DNA of 64,000 bases, taken from the NCBI GenBank assembly GCA_963930775.1, contig OZ005700.1:4295476-4359475 (forward strand). Reading direction: 5' to 3'. Both the position numbers and the translations under genes were made by a program. Every line of letters begins with the position of its first letter. The stretch's first letter is position 1. The notes beneath the pieces were generated by a model. That model saw only the letters and a list, made by a program, of their open reading frames with translations. It was not told the origin of the DNA and did no database searches. This stretch comes from Cliona cf. orientalis (Eukaryota; Porifera; Demospongiae; Clionaida; Clionaidae). Below are positions 1-64,000 of this stretch, in pieces.

Positions 1-530
1 GTGCACCTTACACTGGGCCAAGATTGGGGGATGGGCCGATATTTGAGGTATCAGTATCGCGTTTATACGCGAAAGAATGCCCAGGTAAGTTGCCTATGCT
101 AGCTTCATAATTTGAATAGTAGCAGCGGCTACTATTGATTTCAGCCTTATTCAAGCACGGATACCAAACCTGAGCAAGGGTGGCCATGGTACTTCACTGT
201 GTGTCGTTGAGTGCAGCCCTATTAAGTGGGTGTGGCTATGAGCGCTAGCCGTGTACACTCGTTTATTATTTCTGCTGAAAAGCGGCATAAAGCTAGCTAG
301 GATTAGTTTTACAGCTGCTTAGCACGTTACTTATCGATCTTACATACATGTAGACTATTCAAAGTTCAGTCCACATAAACCAGCCATTTGAGCTGTGTTT
401 TCAAGGGCAGCTACACATGGGCGCATACTCGAGTAAACACTAGACCTTAGCAGGAAATTGAGCCCAAAGTGGGGGTGGGCCGATATTCCGTAGTGGGCCC
501 TCTTTCACGAGGGCACGGTATTTTCCAACC
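1..530. mobile_element. MITE, CCCTCGCGAAAGA family (reverse copy, left end cut or degraded)
   Basis: Reverse-orientation copy of 60806-61345, ending GGGCCCTCTTTCACGAGGGC then ACGGTA at about 530. The left end is at the window edge. Confidence 0.65.
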
Positions 531-532
531 TG

Positions 533-683
533 TTGTTGAGATCAAGGTCAGGTTTCATAGAACGCCACGCCTATTTAGTGCATGCGTTTAATAAACAATA
601 GCTTGTGATGAGAAGAGAGCATGCGCTTAATAAATAATGTGCGCTTAATAGCTGAGTGTGCTTAATAACCAGAGTTTACGGTA
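533..683. mobile_element. MITE fragment (TTAATAAGCGCATG family, reverse)
   Basis: Matches the left part of 22585-23007 in reverse orientation: GGTCAGGTTTCATAGAACGC, CATGCGCTTAATAAATAATG, ending AACCAGAGTTTACGGTA. Directly abuts the element at 1-530. Confidence 0.55.
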
Positions 684-1247
684 TATTGAGTATCTGTAGT
701 AGGAACTTACTGATGATGTTTAGTCTAACTTCACTGAAATTAATTAAATAGCCATACCTATTAGTCACACTTATATACTGTGCTATAATTATCAGTGATT
801 ATTATTACGTCTACTGCTGCTGCACCTATTGGGATTGGTATGGACCTTACTGCTACATATTATTATTATAAGGAAGCATGGTGGCTATATATAGCACTGT
901 CGGGAGGATATAATGTCTCTGATTGTACATAGTGGTCACACTAACTTTAGCTTTCTTTAGCGCTTTATCACTTCTAAAATCTCTCAAAAATGCATGTGTC
1001 TATGAGCAGAGCTATACTAACCAGACTCTATAGACTATCCCTACCAACCAATCTGTCTGAAACCAACCCCTGACCCCTCTCGTAACTGGCCTTATCCATT
1101 TTTATAGGAGGTACCGTTCGCATATTACAACCGAAATATCAGTGTTCATAAAACATCAAAGGTTGATCAGTGATGGGATGGCATTCCGCAGCATGCACTA
1201 GACCAATTGCAGTTACAGGAGTTATGCTAATTATTTTGTAATATTGC

Positions 1248-1633
1248 ATAGGTGCCAACTTTTTTTGGTGGGCATCAGGGACACAAGGACCACGCCCCCA
1301 AACACACCCATTCCACGCCCATACCCCACCCACTAAGACTTATTAAACTTTAGAATGTGACCTTAGTGCCACTTGGTTGACTCCACCCCCAAGCCAGCTG
1401 TTTGGCACAAGTCAACAATCAATCCACTATAGAGAGATTTTATTGCATTTACTAGTAGTTTTGAAAGTTGCTCAGCCGTTTACAAGTGCAACTGGTAAGC
1501 TATAATTGTTAATTAGCTCAGTCAGGTAGAAATTCCGGGACATTTAAGCCAAAAAGCAAGTTCCGTGCGGGACACGGGACAAGGCCTCCAATTTTGGGAC
1601 AGTCCCGGACGTTCCGGGACAGTTGGAACCTAT
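1248..1633. mobile_element. Inverted-repeat element, ATAGGTGCCAACT ends
   Basis: ATAGGTGCCAACT at the left and AGTTGGAACCTAT at the right are near-perfect inverted ends 386 bp apart. Inside, GGGACA words recur (CGGGACATTT, CGGGACAAGG, GGGACAGTCCCGGACGTTCC). The remaining parts of 684-2033 show no exon or repeat I can name. Confidence 0.5.
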
Positions 1634-2033
1634 GATATTGGGAGCAATGTTTGCTACAGAAGGTCTCTTAGTTATCTTTCACCAATTGGGTTGCTATGAT
1701 GGCCATTAATGTGCATCCCACTTGTGAATATTTCTGAAATTAGCTGGTACTTGTCCGAACATTTGATGTTTTCAAACTGCACTTATTTCTAGCTATAGCA
1801 AAAATGCAAGCTTGCAATTGATTCTAAAACCTTATTTTCAATCTTGTGGCAACCCAAGATGTGAGGAAATGGAAGTATGACTGGTAATGACACTTAATTG
1901 TCATCTGTGTGTATCATGCAGTGGCATAGGCAAATTTATTTTGAGATGTTCCATATATTCAAATTCCACACTTGTAAGACCATGCCCCATTTAATAATCA
2001 GAACATGACTAAGTTATTAATGCTTGGACATAG

Positions 2034-56379
<54,346 letters not shown>

Positions 56380-56607
56380 GTAAGTTCAGCAATCCACATC
56401 TGATGTACATGTAATTATTTCCAGTTATGATAATTATTATCTGGTTCAGCACTGTATGGCATTTGACATACAAGTGCAAGGGTTACAGTAGCCATTTTAT
56501 ATAATATTATGGCAGTGTTACTAGCTAGGACAAGATTTCGTAAGTGGCAATATACAGTACATTACATGCACTGTAAGGTCACAATAATCCTGCCTGTGTA
56601 TGTATGG

Positions 56608-56919
56608 CTATATGCTATCATGAAATCTGCTATATGCTCCTTTGTTCATCCAAAACAAGGTCAAGGTGTATTGAGTTGTTTTTAAGGTTTGTCCCCACTG
56701 CTCAGCTTGTTTACAATCATGGGCACCCATTCTCAGGCTTGTAATTCCTATAGTGTCTTCCCTAGTTTCATGTACAACATTCTCAGCTCCCTGGAATAGA
56801 TCATTGAGTAAATCAGACAGTTCCAGCTTCTCGTGGCAAACAGGACTAGTAGGTAGGGCACATGGCTCAATATTAGTAACTTTATGTACCTCTACTAGAG
56901 CCATCTTGTGTGAAGGCAT
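56608..56919 (-). CDS. Hypothetical 103-codon ORF
   Basis: Reads from ATG at 56919 to TAG, with mixed composition (MALVEVHKVTNIEPC, CHEKLELSDLLNDLF, RMGAHDCKQAEQWG). No domain is recognised and there is no sense-strand exon overlapping it, unlike other minus-strand frames in the window. It could be a single-exon gene, a piece of a transposon or chance. Confidence 0.2.
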   Translation of the reverse strand: MPSHKMALVEVHKVTNIEPCALPTSPVCHEKLELSDLLNDLFQGAENVVHETREDTIGITSLRMGAHDCKQAEQWGQTLKTTQYTLTLFWMNKGAYSRFHDSI

Positions 56920-57200
56920 ACATCAGTAACTGCCTATGCTGCCTGAGTATTGTTAGCATCCCATTCCACAGCTTTAGGTAGAGCATTCTTATAGTGCCTG
57001 GGCTGTAAACTGTATACTTACGACTTACCTTGCAGGAAAGCATTGCTTGGACACTTGGTTTTACCGCTGAGCATCTTCCCGAGAAGTTCGTGGCACACTA
57101 CTGAGCCGCTAGACCATGCGGTCAAAGCCTAGCGCAGTGCGTGCTATAGATACAGCCCGGGACGCGTGTGCGCCCATATTATATGGAAGTCGGTTCCACC

Positions 57201-57208
57201 TGACGTCA
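57201..57208. promoter_or_regulatory. CRE-like palindrome TGACGTCA
   Basis: A perfect cAMP-response-element consensus in a relatively GC-rich stretch between the GPS exon and the next EGF array. Could belong to a promoter of gene 2. A single 8-bp match may be chance. Confidence 0.25.
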
Positions 57209-58888
57209 CGCACACGATAAGTTTTACCAGGCTCCCCCTCTTTTCTCGCGTGCAGTTGAAATGATCGGGGCGCCTGGGGACAAGGCTAGAGGTGTGCATC
57301 GTTTAGAGTGCTGGGTGATTCCTGAGGACCTGAAGTCTTCATACCTTGTCAAAGTTCCAAAGCTGCTGATAGCTCCACTTCTTGCTGGATGGTGAGTGTC
57401 TCTTCTTAGCTTTGTTGTTATCAGCAGAAGGTAAGCCCTGACAATGAGGCAGATTAATTTTGGTCTTGGTGGTGCAGAGAAATAGACTGCAACGACGATA
57501 ACGCTTCTGGCTTATGGAAGAATTTCGCTGTAGTCATGTCACCACTATTCCAGATGCTGCATCTTCTTTCCAGATGTGGCTGCTTTAAAACAGAGCACTT
57601 CAGCCAGCTGTTCCATGGTCTGCACATTGAATGTAGCTATCTATATCGGAGCTGCCAAGTGCTCTCTGCATGAACTCGGGAGTTAGCTATCAAAATATCT
57701 GGAGATTACTATGACAATCTGGAGGATTGAACAGACCAGAGGCATAGCTGCCATAGAGGCAACTGAGGTAGCTGCCTTGTATAAATCTCATACGTGGGCA
57801 GAACAACTTATATTCCAATTATTATAGAAAAATGATAGCCTAGTATGGAAATACGATGTGGACGGTTGGAAAAACTCGTGCTTACACAGCCATAAGTGGC
57901 TTTTCTTGGAGAAAGGTATCCCAAACTGTTAAACAAAGAACTATGATCTTTGGCTATTTCTTGTTAATGGGAAAATGGGTGTGGTTATCCTAACGAATCT
58001 TGTTATATACAGAAATCCTGGTTGGGGCATGGTTGTGACGTAATTATGTATCGTCAGCAATTGGCCATACGCTATATATACGCAGTACAGTTCGTGATCG
58101 CTGGATGGTGCGGATGGGAGGGGCTGGGGGTCAGGGAATGGGTTGCGAATGGTTAGCTAGCAGGGTTAGTCTCTAGGATTTGTCTATGAAAGGGGTAAAA
58201 TAACGATTGCCAGCAGCAAGAACAGCAGTGATCTAAATGGTTGGGGTTCTTATAAAGTTGACCCATACAAGCAACTAGCAATAGATAGCCACCCAGGCAT
58301 GATAGCTATTGTTGGAGCCAGCTACCTTCCTTAAATATCCCTGATGGTCATCACAAATTTATATGAAACTAGAATAGTTGCACCAACAATTTCGCACCAT
58401 GGTTCTAATTCATAATACTGCCCTAACCAAATTATTTAAAGGAATCCAATTGCTGGAATTACCCTTGTCCCCAGGCTCCCTGATCTTTCAATGCATGCCT
58501 GCTTTTCTTATGCAATATTGAAAGTGCGGGGGAAAAGGCCTCAGAAACTCTGGTATCATAGACTTTTCATCTGGTTGAATCATGCATTACCACATTCAAT
58601 CAATCTCCCATGTTGAAATTTATATTACCTACACACATGTATAGCCAGAAATACTGGCAGGAATCAAAATATGCAGTGGTTGGGACTCAAAAATAAAGCA
58701 CACGTACTTATAGGTAGACCAATAGATAAATGCCTACTTGATCTATCTCCTTTGTAGCCTTGTGCCTAGCCATGTATTACAACTAGCTAGTTCATTAGGC
58801 TGTTGAGCTTGTCTGATAAATTCTGGTAGTTCATTTGTTAACTCATAGCATGGAACCGACATGCATCTTCGACTTAATCTTATTCCAG

Positions 58889-58952
58889 AATACCTACCCA
58901 GAAGAATGTGATCCTGGTTTTGTGCCAAATCCAACTTATACTGCTTGTGTGG
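58889..58952 (+). CDS. Half-EGF entry exon
   Basis: 64 nt after [28 protein letters not shown] then V-G before GTATG. The ECDPGFxPNPxxxxC spacing is the C-terminal half of an EGF. It starts in phase 0 and ends in phase 1, so it is the converter between a phase-0 exon upstream and the phase-1 EGF/SRCR array. The exon upstream is unknown. Confidence 0.55.
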
Positions 58953-61900
58953 GTATGTTGGCCACCACGATACTACTTCATTCTATACCAGGATTGTTCT
59001 TGTACCATTAGATGATCTTGAGTGTGATACTGATAACGGAGGATGTGAGCAGATCTGTATCAACACCATTGGTAATTTCCATTGCAACTGTAGTGAAGGA
59101 TACCTCATCAATGATAACGGCTTCTCTTGTGATGGTGAGAAGGCCTCCTTTATAGTAGTACACAGTCTTAACATACCTTTAATAATATTGCAGATATTGA
59201 TGAATGTTTATCCAGTCCATGTCATTCCAATGCAACTTGTAACAACACTGATGGTAGCTTTAGCTGTAATTGTGTCAATGGCTATACTGGAGATGGCTTT
59301 CAATGTATTGGTAGGTGCCAGGATAATCATTGAATCAGATTACTGTGATAAAGCAATATTTATAGATATTGATGAGTGTGGACTAGACAATGGCGGATGT
59401 GACCAAGATTGCACCAATACTCTTGGGAGTTTTTTCTGTAACTGTTCTGAGGGCTATTTACTTAACGAGAATGGTCTCACATGTGATGGTGTGCAATATG
59501 CATGTACCAAGTTTGAATGGATTAATTTTATAAATTTTTATCTTTCAGATATTGATGAATGTTCTTCTGATCCATGTCACTCCAATGCAACATGTGATAA
59601 TACTCTTGGTAGCTTTATGTGTTCCTGTGTCAGTGGTTATACTGGAGATGGCTTTCAATGCATTGGCAAGTATTTAATTTCTGTGTGATATTCATGTTCT
59701 ACTTCTAGTTCTCTATATCACACTAGCTGTTTTGTACGACCTTTATAGCATGTCCATGATTGTGGCATTTATATATTTGTACCATCTTGGTTTCACCTTA
59801 GTTCAAATTTTTGGCATTACTTGCTCACCACTGTTATGTTGCTTTTAAAAGCATTCGCTTATTTCCTGTATTATGACTGAGTTCAGAAGGATTTGCAGAT
59901 TAGTACGTCACTGTGAAGACATTCTGTGTGTGATAGATTACCGTACTCGCTTAAGTTCTAACCAAACAGCAAGTTTAAGTATCTTCCTTTCTAATTTGCT
60001 GAACATTAATTTTAATTCCTTTCTAATTCACTGAACATCCTGAATTTCAAATTTTTCTGATAAACCGAACGGCCATGTAGCGTTATATGGCACTTTCTCC
60101 ATTTTTTCGGATCCATTCTGTTTGCACTTAACAAGACATTAGTTAAAGCAATAATTATAATGAGTACGGTATTATTATGTGGTTCCAGATATTGATGAGT
60201 GTGCAGTAGACAATGGTGGATGCGAGCAAGATTGTATCAACACTCCTGGAGGTTTTCAGTGTGACTGTTTTGAAGGATTTCTACTAAATGAAGATAATCT
60301 CACTTGTTACGGTGAGCAAAGTTTATCCTGCACAAATTTACATGATGTGAGGTCATTTGGACACTTCCATTTTCTCTGATCATGTGGCAAATCCATCTGC
60401 TAGAGCATATCTGGGTCTACTACAACCTAAAAATTGCTGTGCCAATATCAGTGGTCATACCACCCACGTTACTTAATTATGAGCTGATCCCCAGCTCTCA
60501 TTGGGAATCCAATCAGTATCCCGTAATAAGGAAGAGATGTTAGTGTCTGCACTTTGTATAATTATGTATTTTGCAAGTAATGAATAACGTGACTTCCCAC
60601 CTTGTGCACACGATGTTATAACCCAAGTGGCTAATCATAGAAATGGGAAGAATACATCATGAGTTTTATGCTAGATTCTTCATGTATGCTCATTTTATTT
60701 CAATGATCTGCTAGCATTTTCATCAAAATTAAATTTGGTGAAGTGGCTCTGGTTTATAATCTACCTAAATGCTCAGCATGTCGTATGCATGCAGTAAGTT
60801 GTATATACCGTACCCTCGCGAAAGAGGGCCCACTACAGAATGTCGGCCCACCCCCCACTTTGGGCTCAATTTCCTGCTAAGGTCTAGTATTTACTCGAAT
60901 ATGCGCCCATGTGTAGCTTCCCTTGAAATCGTAGCTCAAATGGCCGGTTTATGAGGACTGAACCTCGAATAATCTATGTAAAATCGATAAGTAACATGCT
61001 AAACAGCCGTAATACTAAGCCTAGCTAGCTCTACGCCACGTTTCAGCACAAATGAATGATCGTGCACGGCTAGCGATCGTAACCACGCCCACTTAATATG
61101 GCTGCAGTCAACGATACACGGTGAAGTATTGCGGCCGCCCTTGCTCTGGATTGGTAAGCATGCTTGAATAAGGCTGAAATCAATAGTAGCTGCTGCTACT
61201 ATTCAAATTATAAAGATAGCGTGGGTAGCTTACCTGGGCGCTCTTTCGCGACTGAATGCGATACTGATACATCGAATATCGTCCCCCAATCTCGGCCCAA
61301 TGGAAGGTGCACCGCCCATGGGCCATCTTTCGCGAGGGTGCGGTACTTGACAACCTTTCATAAATTTACTGCTAATTAATAAGGATTAGCGATTTTGCTC
61401 GAAAAGTACCTTAAGGACACTTTTGTTTACGGATTTAGCGAATTAGCGATTTGCCAAATTTTTGCTAAAAATTGTACCTATGATTCAACATTTTCGAATA
61501 AATGAAATCTAATTTTGAAAAATTGCTAAAATGAGTACCTACTAAATGCACTATTTCTGAAATCCACTAAAATTTGTACCCGCAAATAGTCGTATCCCTA
61601 AGGTATATCCCACACTTGAAATTGTGGACTACAATAAGCATTATTTTTGTTCACACACCTCGAGTCAGAGCTATTCAGCATTGTTTGTATTGAAACAGTC
61701 ACATAACCTCCTATTCATATGCGTATAGGCGGTGCATGTGAGTTGACAATAATATTATTCTTGAGATAGGTTATTAATGTTGTGGAGATGATATGTACAT
61801 AGTCTTTAGTCAAGCATTATATTATAATGCTGGGTATCGGTTCATAACAATCTTAAATCATAATTTCGTTTGCATTAGATATTGATGAGTGCTCCTCTGA

Positions 61901-63930
61901 TCCATGTCACTCCAATGCAACATGTAATAACACCATTGGTAGCTTTACCTGTACCTGTGTCAGTGGTTATACTGGAGATGGCTTTCAGTGCATTGGTAAG
62001 CAGATATTATTAATGACAACATGAATCCTATACTAAGTTTTTCCACAATCATAAGATATTGATGAGTGTGTCCTAGACACTGATGGATGTGATCAGGGCT
62101 GTATCAACACTCCTGGAAGTTTCCAGTGTAACTGCTCTGAAGGTTATCTACTAAATGAGGATGGCTTCACTTGTGATGGTATAAGATTACGATTACTTCT
62201 TATAAAGTATACTATGCATGCTACTCTCAATTTAGACATTGATGAATGTAATCTCAACGTATCGATGTGTCAACCTGATTCCTACTGTGACAACACTATT
62301 GGGAGCTACCACTGCATTTGTAATGTTGGCTATTCTGGAGATGGTTTCATCAACTGCACTAGTAAGTTCAAATCTGCATAACAATAATAATCTCATCAAC
62401 TGCCCCTCAGATATCAATGAGTGTGAAGTCAATATACATGATTGTGATGACAATGCTGAGTGCACTGATACCATTGGTAGCTTCACCTGTGCTTGCAACT
62501 TTGGATACTCTGGAAATGGAACCTTTTGCAGTGAGTCTTGCTGGTTACTGGAGTATTATCGAATCTACGAATTGCCAACGTGTATATAGCTTGCAAAGAT
62601 GGTCAGATTCGTCTGATGAATGGCACTGAGCCAAGTGAGAATGAAGGTCGTGTGGAAATCTGCTACAACAACACTTATGGAACTGTCTGTGATGACTTTT
62701 TTGATGAATCAGCTGCATCTGTGGTCTGTGGAGGAATGACAGGTTAGTGATGGACCATTGGAGATGGGGTGTCGTGATGTGTTGGCCTAATTACACTCAC
62801 TCCTCAGCTGCTCCAATTCGAGGACTTGACAGTGAGTATGGGAGTGGGTCAGGGCCAATCACACTGGACAATGTGGTGTGTAGTGGAGGTGAATCCAACC
62901 TGCTCAGCTGTCAGCACAATCCAGTCTTTGAGCACAACTGTCAGCACGGAGAAGATGTGGCTGTCATTTGTGGAAGTAAGCCTTGCTGACAGCTGAATGC
63001 ATTGGACTGTTCTACTATTTATTTGTGTTACAGTTTCGTGTGTGGATGGCAGTGTTCGTCTACAGAACCCTGATGCTTCCTCTGAGAGTCAACTACCCAG
63101 CTATGATCTGATCAAGGATCAAGTGTCTCGAGGCATTGTTGAAGTGTGTGTGAGTGGGAGCTATAGCAGAGTGTGTGATGACGGTTGGGACAACAGAGAT
63201 GCTTCAGTGGTGTGCAGTCAAATGGGATTCTCAAGATATGGTCAGCCATCCTTTCCTCTGTGCTAGTCAGTTGAACCGATACTTTTTGTGTGCAGGTGCT
63301 ATTGCTGTTGATGGTTCTTCATTCACTGGGAGCACTTTCTCACAGTTTGTCTCATCTGTTGGCTGTGTTGGTGGTGAAAGTGACCTGTTGAGTTGCCCAC
63401 TAAACTCATCTACTTCAGTTTGCAGTGGTAAACCAAGAGCAGGAGTTGCTTGTCAAGGTATATTTGTTCAAGTAAGAATAAACTGACGTACATTTCATAA
63501 TATAAAATATATAGCTTCTTCCACTGTGAATGGAGACTGTACTGATGGCAGTGTGAGGCTGGTGGGTGGAGCCAACAACACACTGGGTTTGGTAGAGGTT
63601 TGTATCAATAGTGGATGGGGTGGTGTCTGTCTTGATCATTTTGGAACTAATGATGCTGAGGTGGTTTGCAACCAACTAGGATTCTCTCATGATGGTTATA
63701 ACCTAGTCAATAGTTAATATAATATAGATTGACTGTACTTGTCATCACTGTAGGCTTTTCCATTGCAATATCCTTTGATACGAGTCTCATATTTGGATTA
63801 TCTTCTGGACCAATGTATCTAGACCAGCTTAGCTGTATAGGGAAGGAATTGGCTCTCTTGGATTGTCGAGCTCGTCCAATTGGTCTGGCTGAATGCGACA
63901 ATGCTAAGGCAGCTGGTGTACACTGTACAG
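58889..63930 (+). CDS. Second EGF/SRCR array (gene 2 or continuation; both ends partial)
   Basis: Sixteen exons in one frame: a half-EGF exon (phase 0 start), nine EGF exons and an SRCR triad of six exons, running off the right edge at a donor after 63930. No initiation exon was found. The first exon begins in phase 0, the same phase in which the GPS exon 56379 ends, so splicing from gene 1 is formally possible. The SRCR triad is nearly identical to triads 1, 3 and 5 of gene 1, so the two arrays exchange sequence or were copied recently. Confidence 0.6.
59012..62530 (+). CDS. Nine-EGF array (gene 2)
   Basis: Exons 59012-59134 (DDLEC), 59194-59310, 59366-59488, 59549-59665, 60189-60311, 61879-61995, 62056-62178, 62236-62361, 62411-62530. 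Two alternating types are visible: [16 protein letters not shown] (117 nt; 59194, 59549, 61879) and DIDEC...NGGC/DGC (123 nt). The exon at 59549 ends at a GC donor (G then GCAAGT); the sister exon 61879 uses GT. Introns 59666-60188 and 60312-61878 are enlarged and contain the MITEs at 59939-60171 and 60806-61345. Exons 62056 and 62236 closely match octet 1 exons 6 and 7. Confidence 0.8.
59939..60171. mobile_element. MITE, TACCGTACTC ends
   Basis: About 233 bp from TACCGTACTCGCTTAAGTTC to GAGTACGGTA. Only about ten terminal bases pair well. Internal TTTCTAATT repeats. In the intron 59666-60188, ending about 17 bp before the next EGF exon. Confidence 0.5.
60806..61345. mobile_element. MITE, TACCGTACCCTCGCGAAAGA ends (complete copy)
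   Basis: 540 bp. Left TACCGTACCCTCGCGAAAGA, right TCTTTCGCGAGGGTGCGGTA, i.e. inverted ends of about 20 bp. The internal sequence matches 1-530 in the opposite orientation throughout. No coding capacity. Confidence 0.75.
61346..61878. other. Intron remainder without recognised content
   Basis: AT-rich, with GATTAGCGATTT / TTAGCGAATTAGCGATTTGC words near 61383-61460 that suggest another degraded element. No exon is seen before the EGF at 61879. Confidence 0.35.
62590..63930 (+). CDS. SRCR triad 13 (A-B-C, gene 2)
   Basis: A 62590-62742 + 62808-62975; B 63034-63240 + 63296-63457; C 63515-63694 + 63754-63930. Domain A second exon and domain B first exon are the same as in triads 1 and 5. Domain B diverges near its end ([15 protein letters not shown]), and domain C's second exon is clearly different ([15 protein letters not shown] against GNSIAYRDATSRFG) and 3 nt longer. 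So near-identity is confined to a patch in the middle of the triad. Confidence 0.86.
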
Positions 63931-64000
63931 GTAAGATTACAATCTGAAAGGAATTATGTAATGTAAACAAAAATCCCTTCATAGAACCCTGAAAGTGCTT

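Larger units (their letters stand above)
56404..58888. other. 2.5-kb stretch without recognisable exons
   Basis: No EGF, SRCR or membrane-helix exon could be seen on the + strand. It includes an open frame on the minus strand (56608-56919), a CpG-richer stretch near 57040-57300 with TGACGTCA at 57201-57208, and a short ATG frame 57261-57391 ending at a GTGAG donor. It is either an intron, an intergenic region with the promoter of gene 2, or holds exons too unusual to recognise by eye. Confidence 0.5.

Noticed and set aside
57090-57130. tRNA-like A-box on the minus strand (TGGTCTAGCGGCTCAGTAG)
   Set aside because: No B-box or cloverleaf could be found downstream, so a tRNA gene or tRNA-derived SINE is not supported.
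56404-58888. Seven-helix GPCR exons expected after the GPS
   Set aside because: No hydrophobic frames of suitable length flanked by splice sites were seen on the + strand; not reported as a feature.

Overview
The window looks like nuclear DNA of a marine invertebrate, most likely a sponge (inference). The coding exons are short (mostly 117-240 bp) and separated by introns that are usually only 50-80 bp, with GT-AG borders and almost uniform phase 1. They encode calcium-binding EGF and SRCR domains, a combination greatly expanded in sponges and some echinoderms. Longer introns are filled with small non-autonomous DNA transposons. No bacterial gene, rRNA, tRNA or CRISPR array was seen.

Gene 1 (2034 to about 56379, + strand, 5' end outside the window) can be read as one continuous frame through 143 exons, about 7,320 codons. 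Its order is strongly hierarchical. A unit of about 1,115-1,345 residues is repeated six times: eight EGF exons, three SRCR domains, a short cysteine-rich/EGF spacer, three more SRCR domains. The three SRCR domains of every triad are of three distinct types in fixed order (A short, B with a long N-terminal insert, C with an 'INNAWGTVC'-like strand). That gives 36 SRCR domains and about 60 EGF domains. The array is followed by a hormone-receptor (HormR) domain, a GAIN-like region and a GPS autoproteolysis motif, the stalk of an adhesion GPCR. I could not find a seven-helix region after it.

Region by region: 1-2033 transposons; 2034-9702 unit 1; 9770-21284 unit 2; 21354-33787 unit 3; 34256-39217 unit 4; 40355-45689 unit 5; 45753-54537 unit 6; 54817-56379 HormR-GAIN-GPS; 56404-58888 long gap; 58889-63930 a second EGF/SRCR array (gene 2, or a continuation) that runs off the right edge. 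Units 1-3 are nearly identical in parts, introns included, whereas units 4-6 are diverged. The left side therefore seems to have grown recently by tandem duplication and to be homogenised in patches.

The encoded protein is probably a very large cell-surface or secreted adhesion/recognition molecule: a calcium-stiffened EGF rod carrying paired SRCR trimers on a cleavable GAIN stalk. A role in self/non-self or microbial recognition is only an inference from SRCR biology and from the pattern of recent modular copying.
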